Counted from the first letter of the stretch, positions 1 to 7,605 are shown. The stretch: 14,443 nucleotides of DNA from Methylococcaceae bacterium (GCA_005779525.1 SXIZ01000091.1:1-14443); one strand, 5' to 3'. Notes: generated by a model not told the origin, from the sequence alone. A program made the numbers and translations.

Positions 1-252
1 ACGGGTACGCGTGCAGGCAAGGAAACCGTTTTAGTCTATGTGCATGATCTCGCTGCTTCAGTTACGCGACCCAATAAACAACTCAAGGCATTTCAAAAAA
101 TCTTGCTTGCACCTGGAGAAGTAAGGCAACTGAACTTTAAACTGACCCCGGAAGATTTATCATTTATTGGCGTTGATTTAAAACGTATTATAGAACCCGG
201 TGAATTTGAAGTGCTGGTTGGCAACGAAAGCGTTAAATTTACGCTACAGTAA
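1..252 (+). CDS. C-terminal end of a family 3 glycoside hydrolase (beta-glucosidase type), 5' truncated by window edge
   Basis: The open frame runs in from base 1 (phase 0) and stops with TAA at 250-252, giving about 83 residues of a longer protein. The visible part matches the fibronectin III-like C-terminal domain of GH3 enzymes such as BglX. It has LVYVHDLAASVTRP, then KQLKAFQKI, then LAPGE and a closing EPGEFEVLVGNES strand. In the family this domain packs behind the two catalytic domains, which lie outside the window, so substrate and signal peptide cannot be judged. GH3 enzymes mostly remove terminal beta-glucose or beta-xylose from oligosaccharides. The sugar permease 51 bases downstream on the same strand fits a shared operon in which the released sugar is imported. 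The GTG at 40 is an internal codon, not a start. The family call is firm; beta-glucosidase rather than another GH3 specificity is inference. Confidence 0.88.
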   Translation, partial: TGTRAGKETVLVYVHDLAASVTRPNKQLKAFQKILLAPGEVRQLNFKLTPEDLSFIGVDLKRIIEPGEFEVLVGNESVKFTLQ

Positions 253-303
253 TGTCAACACTCAGCATGCACTTGGTCGCGACTTTTATACTAGGATTTC
301 ACA

Positions 304-1563
304 ATGACTAAATCCCCCTATCTGGGTCCACTCTGCATTTTGACGACGTTGTTTTTTATGTGGGGCTTTATCACCTGCTTGAATGACATTCTGATTCCGC
401 AATTAAAGTCGGTGTTTATCTTAAATTACACCCAAGTGATGCTGGTACAGTTTTGCTTTTTTGCCGCTTACTTTTTGGTTTCAGTCCCCAGTGGCTATTT
501 TGTTGCACGCTTTAACTATAAGGTAGGTATTGTCACAGGCTTAAGCGTTGCCAGTCTTGGGTGCTTATTATTTTATCCAGCCGCAGCACTGCTTTCTTAT
601 GCGTTATTTTTGCTGGCGTTTTTTATTCTGGCTTCGGGCATTACCTTGTTACAGGTTGCCGCCAACCCTTATGTGACCTTATTGGGGGAACCAGAAACGG
701 CCTCAAGTCGTCTAAACCTGACCCAGGCGTTTAACTCTTTAGGCACCACTCTGGCCCCCTTTGTCGGCAGCCTGTTTATTTTAGCCACCCCGATCACGCC
801 ACCTGAAGTATTAAGCACCTTCAATGCCGAAGCCTTGCTTAGCTATCAAAATACGCAAGCAAGCGCCGTACAAATTCCTTATTTAATCTTAGCCAGTACT
901 TTATTGTTACTCGCGCTGCTATTTATCATAGTTCGGCTCCCTCATCCCCAGCCCACAAATGTAACAGCAGAGAATTTTTCTGCAGCAAACGACCAGCCAA
1001 GTGCTTGGCATTATCGCCACTTGGTTTTAGGTGCCCTGGGGATATTTCTCTATGTGGGGGCCGAAGTGTCTATCGGAAGCTTTTTAATCAGTTATTTAGG
1101 CGAGCCAGAGATTGCTGGACTGAGCGCCCAAGCAGCGGGCAAATATGTCTCTATCTATTGGGGCGGCGCGATGATGGGACGCTTTATTGGCGCCTCATTA
1201 ATGCAGCGCATTGCAGCAGGGACAATACTGAGCTTTAATGCCACTATCGCTACCATTTTAGTGGTGCTGACCATCTTAGGTAGTGGTAGTTTTGCCATGT
1301 GGGCCATATTAGCGATTGGTCTGTTTAATTCAATTATGTTCCCCACAATTTTTTCGTTAGCCCTTAACAGTCTTGGGGACCATACCGGACAAGGTTCTGG
1401 CATACTGTGCTCTGCCATTGTGGGCGGGGCGATTTTACCGGTTTTACAAGGTTTTCTTGCGGATCAATTTGGCATTCATAACGCCTTTTTACTCCCTGCA
1501 CTTTGCTATTGTTACATCGCCTATTACGGTTACTGGGGGAGTCGAGTGCAGTCGCGAAGCTAA
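304..1563 (+). CDS. MFS sugar permease, fucose/galactose/glucose:H+ symporter (FHS, FucP/GluP-like) family
   Basis: A 419-residue, very hydrophobic protein of about twelve membrane helices, likely an inner-membrane proton-coupled sugar importer. The N-terminus (FFMWGFITCLNDILIPQLK) is the typical first helix and loop of FHS permeases. The family hallmark in helix 4 and the next loop is present from about residue 117: VAANPYVTLLG, then LNLTQAFNSLGT and LAPFVG. The C-terminal half has the expected IYWGGAMMGRFIGA and FNSIMFPTIFSLAL stretches. The length is normal for the family. The ATG at 304 is preceded by AGGA (293-296) at a 7-base spacing. It follows the GH3 gene by 51 bases, so glucose or a related hexose released by that enzyme is the most likely substrate. 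FucP, GluP and NagP-like members cannot be told apart from the residues alone. Confidence 0.9.
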   Translation: MTKSPYLGPLCILTTLFFMWGFITCLNDILIPQLKSVFILNYTQVMLVQFCFFAAYFLVSVPSGYFVARFNYKVGIVTGLSVASLGCLLFYPAAALLSYALFLLAFFILASGITLLQVAANPYVTLLGEPETASSRLNLTQAFNSLGTTLAPFVGSLFILATPITPPEVLSTFNAEALLSYQNTQASAVQIPYLILASTLLLLALLFIIVRLPHPQPTNVTAENFSAANDQPSAWHYRHLVLGALGIFLYVGAEVSIGSFLISYLGEPEIAGLSAQAAGKYVSIYWGGAMMGRFIGASLMQRIAAGTILSFNATIATILVVLTILGSGSFAMWAILAIGLFNSIMFPTIFSLALNSLGDHTGQGSGILCSAIVGGAILPVLQGFLADQFGIHNAFLLPALCYCYIAYYGYWGSRVQSRS

Positions 1564-1605
1564 TATTTGGCGTTAGTCCTCACCCCTACGATGACGATCT
1601 CAGCG

Positions 1606-2088
1606 TTATAAAATGGCCGCAATACTCGCGCTTAGATCTTCAGGTGTAGTAGTCGAAGCAAAACGATTGATTACACGACCATCGCGATCTACTAAAAACT
1701 TGGTGAAATTCCATTTGATTGCTTCAGTTCCTAAGACCCCTTTGGCATGACTTTTCAGGAATTGATACAACGGATGTGCATGATCGCCATTAACCGCAAT
1801 TTTGGCAAATAGCGGAAAACTGACTTGATAATGTGTACGGCAAAAATGGGCAATTTCCTGCGCATCTCCAGGTTCTTGCGCACCAAATTGATTACATGGA
1901 AATGCTAGCACCACAAAGCCTTGTGCCCGATACTGCTGATACAATTGTTCTAGCCCGGCATACTGCGGAGTAAAGCCGCACTGGCTAGCTGTATTAACAA
2001 TTAGCAATACTTGACCACGGTAAGCTTCCAAAGTGGTTTCCGTGCCGTCCAATAACTGCACGTTAATATCGTAGAGGGTGTGGTTCAT
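1606..2088 (-). CDS. Glutathione peroxidase-family thiol peroxidase (cysteine type)
   Basis: A 160-residue protein with the thioredoxin-fold peroxidase signatures in order. The peroxidatic Cys37 sits in NTASQCGFTPQY, Gln67 in FPCNQFGAQEPG, and Trp126-Asn127 in IKWNFTKFLV, completing the Cys-Gln-Trp-Asn tetrad. The active residue is Cys, not selenocysteine. Cys83 (HFCRTHYQVSFPLF) stands where thioredoxin-dependent members carry the resolving cysteine, so thioredoxin is a more likely reductant than glutathione (inference from the family). It would reduce hydrogen peroxide or organic hydroperoxides in the cytoplasm, like BtuE of E. coli. I chose the ATG at 2086-2088 because it gives the usual length and N-terminus (MNHTLYDINV). 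An in-frame ATG 63 bases upstream (2151) would add 21 residues unlike the family. The gene converges with the sugar permease, 42 bases apart. Confidence 0.9.
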   Translation of the reverse strand: MNHTLYDINVQLLDGTETTLEAYRGQVLLIVNTASQCGFTPQYAGLEQLYQQYRAQGFVVLAFPCNQFGAQEPGDAQEIAHFCRTHYQVSFPLFAKIAVNGDHAHPLYQFLKSHAKGVLGTEAIKWNFTKFLVDRDGRVINRFASTTTPEDLSASIAAIL

Positions 2089-2173
2089 ATCACTTACAAA
2101 CAATTGAATAATAATGAAATTCCTAGTTAGACCTAACATTAACGACTGCATGCCAGTTAACTCGGCTTAAAGT

Positions 2174-2202
2174 ATTATACCTGTATCTATGAATTTTGAA
2201 GC
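2174..2202 (-). promoter_or_regulatory. Probable sigma-70 promoter for the peroxidase gene
   Basis: Read on the minus strand there is a perfect TATAAT at 2179-2174. The -35 is poor: GCTTCA at a 17-base spacing or TTCAAA at 15. Transcription would begin near 2167 and leave a leader of about 80 bases before the ATG at 2088. Only the -10 box is convincing. Confidence 0.4.
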
Positions 2203-2297
2203 GGATAACCCTAGGTCGAACATAGCCAAATTCAGCGGTTGGCACAGACGATCCTGTGCGAAATTTTTTTATCCTTCATTATGGAGTTTGACTTGCC

Positions 2298-2735
2298 ATG
2301 AGATTATTAATCGGAACCTATTTGCTTGTATGCTCTACCCTCGCCCTTGCGTGGTCATCTCCGCAGCAAGCTTTAGATGAATTTCTAAAATTTGAATTGG
2401 CAGGGGGTCGTTTAGCGGCGTGGGATTTTAAAAAATATCTTGCCGTTGACAAGGATTACGATGATCCCGGTTGGGATGAGATCCACTTAGTAAAACAGCA
2501 TCGGGTTATCGATCTTAAGTGTAACGCGCATGAGTGCCTAGGACGAGTGGAAATTAGCTTTGCGCCTACGCAAAAACTGACAGCAGATCAGCTGGTCCCG
2601 CACCCCAAAGGCGGCAAAGCATTATTACGCTATCATGTTGTGAGACAAGGAAAACAGTGGCTATTAACGCATCCAGGCGGACAACCCCTGGTGAAGATCG
2701 ATGTTTATCAGCGCTGGAAAATGCAACATAAATAA
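2298..2735 (+). CDS. Small exported protein of unknown function
   Basis: A 145-residue protein that I do not recognise. Residues 1-18 form a typical signal peptide (Arg at position 2, a hydrophobic core, then TLALA before WSSPQQ), so the product is probably periplasmic. The mature part begins with a helical stretch (SPQQALDEFLKFELAGGRLA). It then alternates into beta-like segments containing two cysteines, Cys75 and Cys80 (DLKCNAHECLG), which could form a disulfide after export. The layout of a short helical start followed by strands recalls NTF2-like or other small alpha+beta periplasmic domains, but no motif proves this. GGAG at 2283-2286 lies 11 bases before the ATG, a slightly long spacing. 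It converges with the small binding-protein gene at 2782 and is divergent from the peroxidase gene, so it is probably transcribed alone. Confidence 0.7.
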   Translation: MRLLIGTYLLVCSTLALAWSSPQQALDEFLKFELAGGRLAAWDFKKYLAVDKDYDDPGWDEIHLVKQHRVIDLKCNAHECLGRVEISFAPTQKLTADQLVPHPKGGKALLRYHVVRQGKQWLLTHPGGQPLVKIDVYQRWKMQHK

Positions 2736-2781
2736 ACAGCTCGCCCGGTCGGAGATAGCATTAAAAACAGGGGCGCAGCAG

Positions 2782-3201
2782 TTATTCTAAAATTAACAGC
2801 ACTCGTACCAATTTGGGATTAACGCGTTTACTATCGACATAGGCAAGGGCACCTTTGTTTTCGCTTACAGTTTTGAGCACCGCTTGCTCGTCAGGTAACG
2901 TCATGGGTGGAGACCCTTGACCACTAAACATAATCCTTGCCCAATAGGCATTGATCTGTTCAATAGGTCGTGCAGTTAATTTCGTGTAAAAGTCAGCACG
3001 TAACTCCTGAAAATCCAGTGGCAAGGCAAAATTTCCATTGGGTAATGACCGAGTTCTACCCATAAAGATATCTTGAACTTCTTGTTTGCTCAGACTCGTC
3101 ACCGGACTATTCAAGTTACCAATCACAGCGAGCTCTGCCCGAACTTGGAGGCTGAAGAGGAAAAATAGCAAAAGCGTTTGGATTAATTTTTTCATGGGCA
3201 T
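2782..3201 (-). CDS. Small exported PBP-like (PstS-like) protein, copy 1
   Basis: A 139-residue protein with a signal peptide (MPMKKLIQTLLLFFLFSLQVRA, likely cut before ELAVIGN). The mature part is a single compact domain of the short phosphate-substrate-binding-like family. Its marks are AVIGN, then SLSKQEVQDIFMGR with LPNGNFALPLDF, then YWARIMFSGQG.PP and a final VRVLLILE. Full PstS proteins are more than twice this length, so direct ABC-transport function is unlikely; members of this short family are usually called phosphate ABC transporter substrate-binding proteins by homology only. Its start overlaps the stop of the upstream porin gene (TGATG at 3203-3199), indicating translational coupling. 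A second in-frame ATG at 3195 is also possible. It is closely related to the 5090-5515 gene. The ligand is unknown and no ABC transporter genes are nearby. Confidence 0.85.
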   Translation of the reverse strand: MPMKKLIQTLLLFFLFSLQVRAELAVIGNLNSPVTSLSKQEVQDIFMGRTRSLPNGNFALPLDFQELRADFYTKLTARPIEQINAYWARIMFSGQGSPPMTLPDEQAVLKTVSENKGALAYVDSKRVNPKLVRVLLILE

Positions 3202-4448
3202 CAGAAAATAAAATCCATACTAAGAGACCAGAGATTAATTTGCTCTGGCCAATCTCCTGATGTATCCCGCAACCATAACCGGGTGCCATTATTGCCAAAC
3301 CAATAATGACTCCACTCTGTTTTTAGTGCTACCTTTGGCAAGACATCCCAACGTAAGCCAATGGATATGGATTGTTCGTGTACCCCATTACTATTAAGCG
3401 AGCGATCGATTGTTTGATACAACGCATCCAGTTCAGGCAAGTCCACAATAGGTTTAGGCACATTGGCATGCTGATCAAAAGAATAGGCAATGCCATACAG
3501 TGCATACAACGTCAACTTATCAAAGCGCCGACCTAAACTGAGATATCCGCTGGCAGTATCTGCAAACAACTTATACTTTGAATGAGTATACGAAGTTTCT
3601 GCTTGCATTAACCAAGTACCATCATCAAAGGCCGCGCCCAAAGAGAAAAAATTGATATCGGTATTTTTGGGAGAATAATAAGGTATAAACTTTTGAACAT
3701 CTGGGAAAATAATATTCGCGAGTGGGTCGCGCAATTGCTCAATTGCGGGACTGGTATAATCCGTAACTAGATGTAAAAAAGAATAGCTAAAGCGCGCACG
3801 CCAGTTTCCAGACTCATAGACCATATTTACGCCTGTTGCAGGCGCACCGAGATTGACTCTTAAATTATCTTCCAAGGGCACTTCATTATAGGTATAGGCG
3901 CCTGCGACTTTTATCGATAACAGATCTTCGCCGAGATGGAATTTTTTAGTAATATCCAAACCATCGTAGTGATACATGGGGACATTAGCATAAAACTCAT
4001 GCGGCGGCCTGACCCAGGTATAGGCATAACCCACATTTCGGTAGTCTGACAGCGCAAATAAATCGGCGCCCATACGCCCAAAGCGCAAGTCTAAATCTTG
4101 CTGAGGAGTCCAGCGCAAAAACGCCCACTCCAAATTTTGTTCCAAAAAATCGCCTGCATGATCTCGCGCGACAAATTGTGTGGTCAAATGGATTGCATTG
4201 GTTAAATCAACGTCTAGTTGTAGGCCCAAACGCGAATCATTGGTAATTCCCCCAGACGCACTGGCTCCTTGCGTTTGAGTACGATCACGGGTAAAGGCTA
4301 AGCGATCACTGTCTGTGGTGACAAAACCAAAAGTACCAAATCCAGATATAGAAACACGCGGCGCAATTTCATCAGCAAAAACCTTGCCTAAACAACTTAA
4401 GTGCATGATAAACATACTGATGAAAATTACTTTCATAAAACGCTGCAT
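3201..4448 (-). CDS. Outer-membrane porin-like beta-barrel protein, copy 1
   Basis: A 415-residue predicted outer-membrane protein. A signal peptide ends near residue 25 (KVFA before DEIAP). The mature protein begins with VSISGFGTFGFV, the usual first strand of a Gram-negative porin. It then has many amphipathic strands, including SRLGLQLDVDL, WAFLRWTPQQDLDLRFGRMG and SLGRRFDKLTLYALYGIAY, and ends in MDFIF, whose final Phe is the barrel-assembly signal. The segment WVRPPHEFYANVPMYHYDG is shared almost unchanged with the paralogue at 5505-6743 and probably lies in a pore loop. A second in-frame ATG at 4436 is possible; no clear ribosome site decides between them. The gene overlaps the next small binding-protein gene by one base and should be co-transcribed with it. 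The substrate is unknown. Confidence 0.85.
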   Translation of the reverse strand: MQRFMKVIFISMFIMHLSCLGKVFADEIAPRVSISGFGTFGFVTTDSDRLAFTRDRTQTQGASASGGITNDSRLGLQLDVDLTNAIHLTTQFVARDHAGDFLEQNLEWAFLRWTPQQDLDLRFGRMGADLFALSDYRNVGYAYTWVRPPHEFYANVPMYHYDGLDITKKFHLGEDLLSIKVAGAYTYNEVPLEDNLRVNLGAPATGVNMVYESGNWRARFSYSFLHLVTDYTSPAIEQLRDPLANIIFPDVQKFIPYYSPKNTDINFFSLGAAFDDGTWLMQAETSYTHSKYKLFADTASGYLSLGRRFDKLTLYALYGIAYSFDQHANVPKPIVDLPELDALYQTIDRSLNSNGVHEQSISIGLRWDVLPKVALKTEWSHYWFGNNGTRLWLRDTSGDWPEQINLWSLSMDFIF

Positions 4449-4602
4449 TTAAGCTGTAATCCAGTGTCCCAGAATGAACAACAAAGCCATCTCACTTAAG
4501 CCCCCTACTTAAAGCATGTTAAACCGATACAACATCACCATGGTTTATTAAGGTAAGGTTAATTTATTTTATTTGCAACCACTGATAACTCTAATGACTG
4601 AC

Positions 4603-4635
4603 AGTATAGTCTCTAACATAAAAAGTTTAAGTCAA
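4603..4635 (-). promoter_or_regulatory. Tentative promoter for the copy 1 porin unit
   Basis: On the minus strand TATACT (4608-4603) could serve as a -10 box and TTGACT (4635-4630) as a -35, but the spacing of 21 bases is too long for a standard promoter. The same TATACT hexamer occurs in front of the copy 2 unit. If used, the leader would be about 150 bases. Confidence 0.22.
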
Positions 4636-4638
4636 TCA

Positions 4639-4956
4639 TTAAAAATGTTGACTCGATAGCTTGGTTCGGCTTAAAAACGAGTGGCATTCATTTGGACTGG
4701 AAAAAAAATCCAATTTGAAATTTTTTGATTTTGCAATATCAAGGGCGTTAAAGCCATGAGTATTGATAATGCTTGGGGTAGCGTTTTTGCGTGCAAGAGT
4801 GCAAATTGCACTTTTGTTTTCAATGATGGCGTTTATGACACTGAGTACATTTGGTAGTAGCGGGTTAGTCTGACTACTAAACTTAAGCCTCGCCAGAGGT
4901 AAAAATTTATTTAATATTGATCGCGCCGATAATTTACTGGTTATTACGCCGATCAT
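4639..4956 (-). pseudogene. Degraded third copy of the small PBP-like gene
   Basis: A 105-codon open frame with no good ribosome site. Its residues 8-57 align with residues 76-127 of the copy 2 small binding protein, with one two-residue gap. Shared positions include KL, R and I in KLSARSI / KLTNRPI; AR, FS, Q and P in ARLKFSSQTNP / ARIMFSGQASP; and LS, ENKS, I and L around IENKSAICTL / TENKSTISYL. By eye about 20 of 50 positions are identical, and the DNA shares an 11-base identity gaaaacaaaag at the ENKS codons. The signal peptide and first half are missing. Just upstream in the same frame, FFPLIY and two TGA codons stand where the intact copies read LPLDF. The last 45 residues match nothing, as expected if the original stop was lost. 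I first took it for a single ankyrin repeat because of GFNALDIAKSKN; the paralogy fits better. It lies between the two intact units on their strand. Confidence 0.65.
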
Positions 4957-5089
4957 TTTTCATCAATAAATCAAAGGGAAAAACGTTACACTCAACCTGA
5001 CTGCCCTTAAGACAAGGATACGCGTGGTATTTGGGACGATGTCGAAGGCAATTAACTACCTATATTGCCGAACCCAGCCCCAATAGAGT

Positions 5090-5515
5090 TTAATCTAAAA
5101 TCAGTAATACTCGCACTTGCCTGTGATCAACATGTTTAAGGTCTAGATAGCTGATTGTGCTTTTGTTTTCTGTGACGGTATGAATAATACTTAACTCGTC
5201 GGTTAATGACAGCGGAGGCGATGCTTGACCACTAAACATAATACGCGCCCAATACGCATTAATTTGCTCAATTGGGCGGTTAGTGAGTTTGTAATAGAAT
5301 TCGCTACGTAATTCGGAAAAGTCCAACGGCAGAACAAAGTTACCATTCTCCAGCACGCGGCTACGCCCCATAAATATAGCTTGAACTTCTTGCTTGGTTA
5401 AGGACTTGACTGTACTTTCCAGATTACCAATGACCGCAATTTCTGCCTGTAGCGATATCGGTAGCATCAGTAAGAATAAAAAAAACAGCAGCGCGGGCAT
5501 AAGCTTAAAATACAA
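5090..5515 (-). CDS. Small exported PBP-like (PstS-like) protein, copy 2
   Basis: A paralogue of the 2782-3201 gene, 141 residues if read from the TTG at 5515. The mature part starts at EIAVIGN, and the shared core is SLTKQEVQAIFMGR, NGNFVLPLDF, RPIEQINAYWARIMFSGQ and VRVLLIL. More than half of the positions match copy 1, and the two are collinear to the last residue. The start is uncertain. The TTG overlaps the end of the porin gene and supplies a lysine for the signal peptide. The ATG at 5500 lies 4 bases past the porin stop, but gives a signal peptide (MPALLFFLFLLMLPISLQA) without any positive charge. Neither has a good ribosome site, so translation probably depends on ribosomes arriving from the porin gene. 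The ligand is unknown; the protein is expected in the periplasm. Confidence 0.83.
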   Translation of the reverse strand: MYFKLMPALLFFLFLLMLPISLQAEIAVIGNLESTVKSLTKQEVQAIFMGRSRVLENGNFVLPLDFSELRSEFYYKLTNRPIEQINAYWARIMFSGQASPPLSLTDELSIIHTVTENKSTISYLDLKHVDHRQVRVLLILD

Positions 5516-6743
5516 AATCTATACCAATAGACCAAATATTGCTTTGTCTGCTGGGGTCGTTGTATTGCGTATGCCAAAGGTCTTTACCATTACGACCAAA
5601 CCAATAATGGCTCCATTGTGCTTTGATAGCGGTATTGTTAAATACATCCCATCGAACCCCCAGAGAAAGGGATTGTTCATGAATGGCATTCTCATTCAGT
5701 GTATGGTTTGCGAGCTGATAAAGTTCGTCTAATGCAGGAGCTTGAATCAAAGGAGTTGGTATCGCCACGGTTTTCTCAAAAGAATATGCAAGACCATAGA
5801 GTGAGTACAGCGTAAATTTTCCAAATCGCCGCCCGACACTGAGATAACTACTGGCATTACTCGGAGCCAGCACGGTATTGGTATTGGTATACGACGCCTC
5901 TGTATGCATTAACCACAAGCCATCATCATAGGTCGCCCCCATTGAAAAAAAATGGATCGGGCTGTCTTTTAGGTAAAAATACGGTGATAATTTATTGGCA
6001 TTAGGCACTAACGCATTAATCAGAGGATCATTAAGTAAGTCTAACTTCTGATCATAGGCGGAGGTGGTCGCAAATGAGCCACTGAGATAGGAATAACCTA
6101 TGCGCGCTCGCCAATTACCTGTTTCATAGATCAGATTTCCGCCCGTTGCAGGTGCGATAAACTCGATATTATCACTGCGATCTGTGGCTAATTCATTCTG
6201 GGTATAACCCGCAAAAACTTTCAAACGCAGCAAACCTTCGCCCAAATTGATGGTTTTGACCAGATCTGCGCCATCAAAATGATAGGCGGGCAAGTTACCA
6301 TAGAACTCATGCGGTGGACGCATCCAGGGATAGGTAAAGCCCACATTGCGATCGTCCGATAGTAAGAATAAATCCGCCCCTATACGTCCAATACGCACAT
6401 TGATATCTGGGTGCACACTCCAGCGCAAAAAACCCCATTCCAGATTTTGTTCCCAGAAATCACCTGCATGATTACGGAACACAAATTGACTCGTGAAGTG
6501 CAATCGATCTGAGAGATTCACGTCTAATTGCAATCCTAAGCGTGAATCCGTCGTAAAATCTAGCGAATTATAATAGCTGACTTGGGTTCTATCTCTCGTA
6601 AAGCCTAACTCACGACTGTCTGAACCTAGCATTCCCAGGGTTCCAAAACCCGAAACCGTCCAACGAGCAGCCATGTCGTTCGCTACAGCGACCTGAACAC
6701 AAGTCAGCATCAGTAATACTAGGCTTAGAGAATTGAATTTCAT
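5505..6743 (-). CDS. Outer-membrane porin-like beta-barrel protein, copy 2
   Basis: A 412-residue paralogue of the 3201-4448 porin. The signal peptide (MKFNSLSLVLLMLTCVQVAVA) is followed by WTVSGFGTLGML as first strand. The same landmarks follow: FTRDRTQ, DSRLGLQLDVNLS, EQNLEWGFLRW, RIGRIGADLFLLSDDRNVG, MRPPHEFYGNLPAYHFDG, SYLSVGRRFGKFTLYSLYGLAYSF, and a terminal IDFVF with the expected last Phe. The regions that differ from copy 1 are mainly predicted surface loops (for example after FTRDRTQ and near the C-terminus), which could mean different pore selectivity or phage exposure. It is the first gene of the second two-gene unit, with the small binding protein starting at its stop codon. No specific substrate can be assigned. 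Confidence 0.85.
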   Translation of the reverse strand: MKFNSLSLVLLMLTCVQVAVANDMAARWTVSGFGTLGMLGSDSRELGFTRDRTQVSYYNSLDFTTDSRLGLQLDVNLSDRLHFTSQFVFRNHAGDFWEQNLEWGFLRWSVHPDINVRIGRIGADLFLLSDDRNVGFTYPWMRPPHEFYGNLPAYHFDGADLVKTINLGEGLLRLKVFAGYTQNELATDRSDNIEFIAPATGGNLIYETGNWRARIGYSYLSGSFATTSAYDQKLDLLNDPLINALVPNANKLSPYFYLKDSPIHFFSMGATYDDGLWLMHTEASYTNTNTVLAPSNASSYLSVGRRFGKFTLYSLYGLAYSFEKTVAIPTPLIQAPALDELYQLANHTLNENAIHEQSLSLGVRWDVFNNTAIKAQWSHYWFGRNGKDLWHTQYNDPSRQSNIWSIGIDFVF

Positions 6744-6793
6744 GATTTAGGGTTGCGTTTCAACCAATTAAGCTGTGAATAAATCTGATTTTA

Positions 6794-6823
6794 AGTATAG
6801 CAGTACAAAAAAATGTCAAACAA
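6794..6823 (-). promoter_or_regulatory. Probable promoter for the copy 2 porin unit
   Basis: On the minus strand TATACT (6799-6794) lies 51 bases before the ATG at 6743. Upstream, TTGTTT (6823-6818) is at an 18-base spacing, while the better -35 match TTGACA (6819-6814) is only 14 bases away. The region is AT-rich. A sigma-70-type promoter here is reasonable but the -35 is ambiguous. Confidence 0.42.
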
Positions 6824-6930
6824 TTTTCTCTAGAATTATTACTGAATGCTAATTATATTTATTACCCCCTCACCTACAGCGGTGAAAGCCTTCTAACAAT
6901 ATTCAGATCCGCTTGCCCAACATAACCGCA

Positions 6931-7605
6931 TCAGAGCAGACCGTGTTCTGCAAACGAAAAAGGCTCGCCTTCTCCGACAATAAAATGATCTAACACCCGA
7001 ATTTCCAGTAAGGCAAGTGCTTGTTTCAGGGTTTCGGTAATATTCCGATCTGCCCGACTGGGTTCACAAACTCCAGAAGGATGATTATGTGCAAAAATGA
7101 CTGCTGCGGCATTATGGTGTAAGGCACGTTTTACCACTTCACGCGGATACACACTCGCGCCATTAATCGTTCCGCGAAACAATTCTTCCAATTGCAGCAC
7201 ACGATTTTGATTGTCTAAAAACAGACAGGCAAATACTTCATAGCTATAGCCCCTTAGTTGGGCACTTAAATAGGCGCGGGTCAATTCTGGACTAGTGAGC
7301 GCATCGCCTTGCTGTAAAATTTCGGCAAAATGCCGCCGCGCCATTTCAAGCACCGCTTGTAACTGCGCATATTTAGCATCTCCCAACCCCACGCCAGCAC
7401 AAAACTGCGCTCGATCCGCATTGAGCAGCGCTTTTAAGGAGCCAAAACTGCTTAATAATTCCCGCGCCAAATCCACTGCCGATTTTCCGGGTGTCCCTGT
7501 CCGTAAGAAAATAGCTAATAGTTCTGCATTGGTTAGCGCTTGAGCTCCTTTGAGCAATAATTTTTCCCGCGGACGTTCATCGGCAGGCCAATCGTTGATA
7601 CCCAT
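6931..7605 (-). CDS. radC: RadC family JAB/MPN-domain protein
   Basis: A 224-residue protein of normal RadC length. The N-terminal part (WPADERPREKLLLKGAQALTNAELLAIFLRTG) is the conserved RadC lead, followed by a helix-hairpin-helix-like section (GSLKALLNADRAQFCAGVGLG). The C-terminal part is the JAB/MPN metalloprotease-like domain with its zinc-ligand pattern complete: His173 and His175 in FAHNHPSG and Asp186 in PSRAD, after YPREVVKRAL. The old link to DNA repair in E. coli has not held up, and the biochemical role remains unsettled. The ATG at 7605 has GGAG (7616-7613) 7 bases upstream, which supports this start. It is divergent from coaBC with 113 bases between, the usual arrangement in gammaproteobacteria. 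Confidence 0.95.
   Translation of the reverse strand: MGINDWPADERPREKLLLKGAQALTNAELLAIFLRTGTPGKSAVDLARELLSSFGSLKALLNADRAQFCAGVGLGDAKYAQLQAVLEMARRHFAEILQQGDALTSPELTRAYLSAQLRGYSYEVFACLFLDNQNRVLQLEELFRGTINGASVYPREVVKRALHHNAAAVIFAHNHPSGVCEPSRADRNITETLKQALALLEIRVLDHFIVGEGEPFSFAEHGLL

Noticed and set aside
1606..2151. Longer peroxidase starting at ATG 2151
   Set aside because: The 21 extra residues do not resemble the family and 160 residues is the normal length; no better ribosome site supports the upstream start.
2189..2380. 63-codon plus-strand frame upstream of and overlapping the small exported protein
   Set aside because: It overlaps a frame with a clear signal peptide and has no motif or ribosome site of its own.
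4501..4545. AAACC/GGTTT inverted repeat upstream of the copy 1 porin
   Set aside because: Five-base arms 16 bases apart in AT-rich DNA are expected by chance.
4639..4956. Single ankyrin repeat protein (GFNALDIAKSKN)
   Set aside because: One partial repeat in a frame without a ribosome site is weak evidence, and the preceding 50 residues align much better with the neighbouring small binding proteins.
6870..6885. Hairpin TCACC-tacagc-GGTGA downstream of radC as a terminator
   Set aside because: The stem is only 5 bp and no T tract follows in the radC direction.
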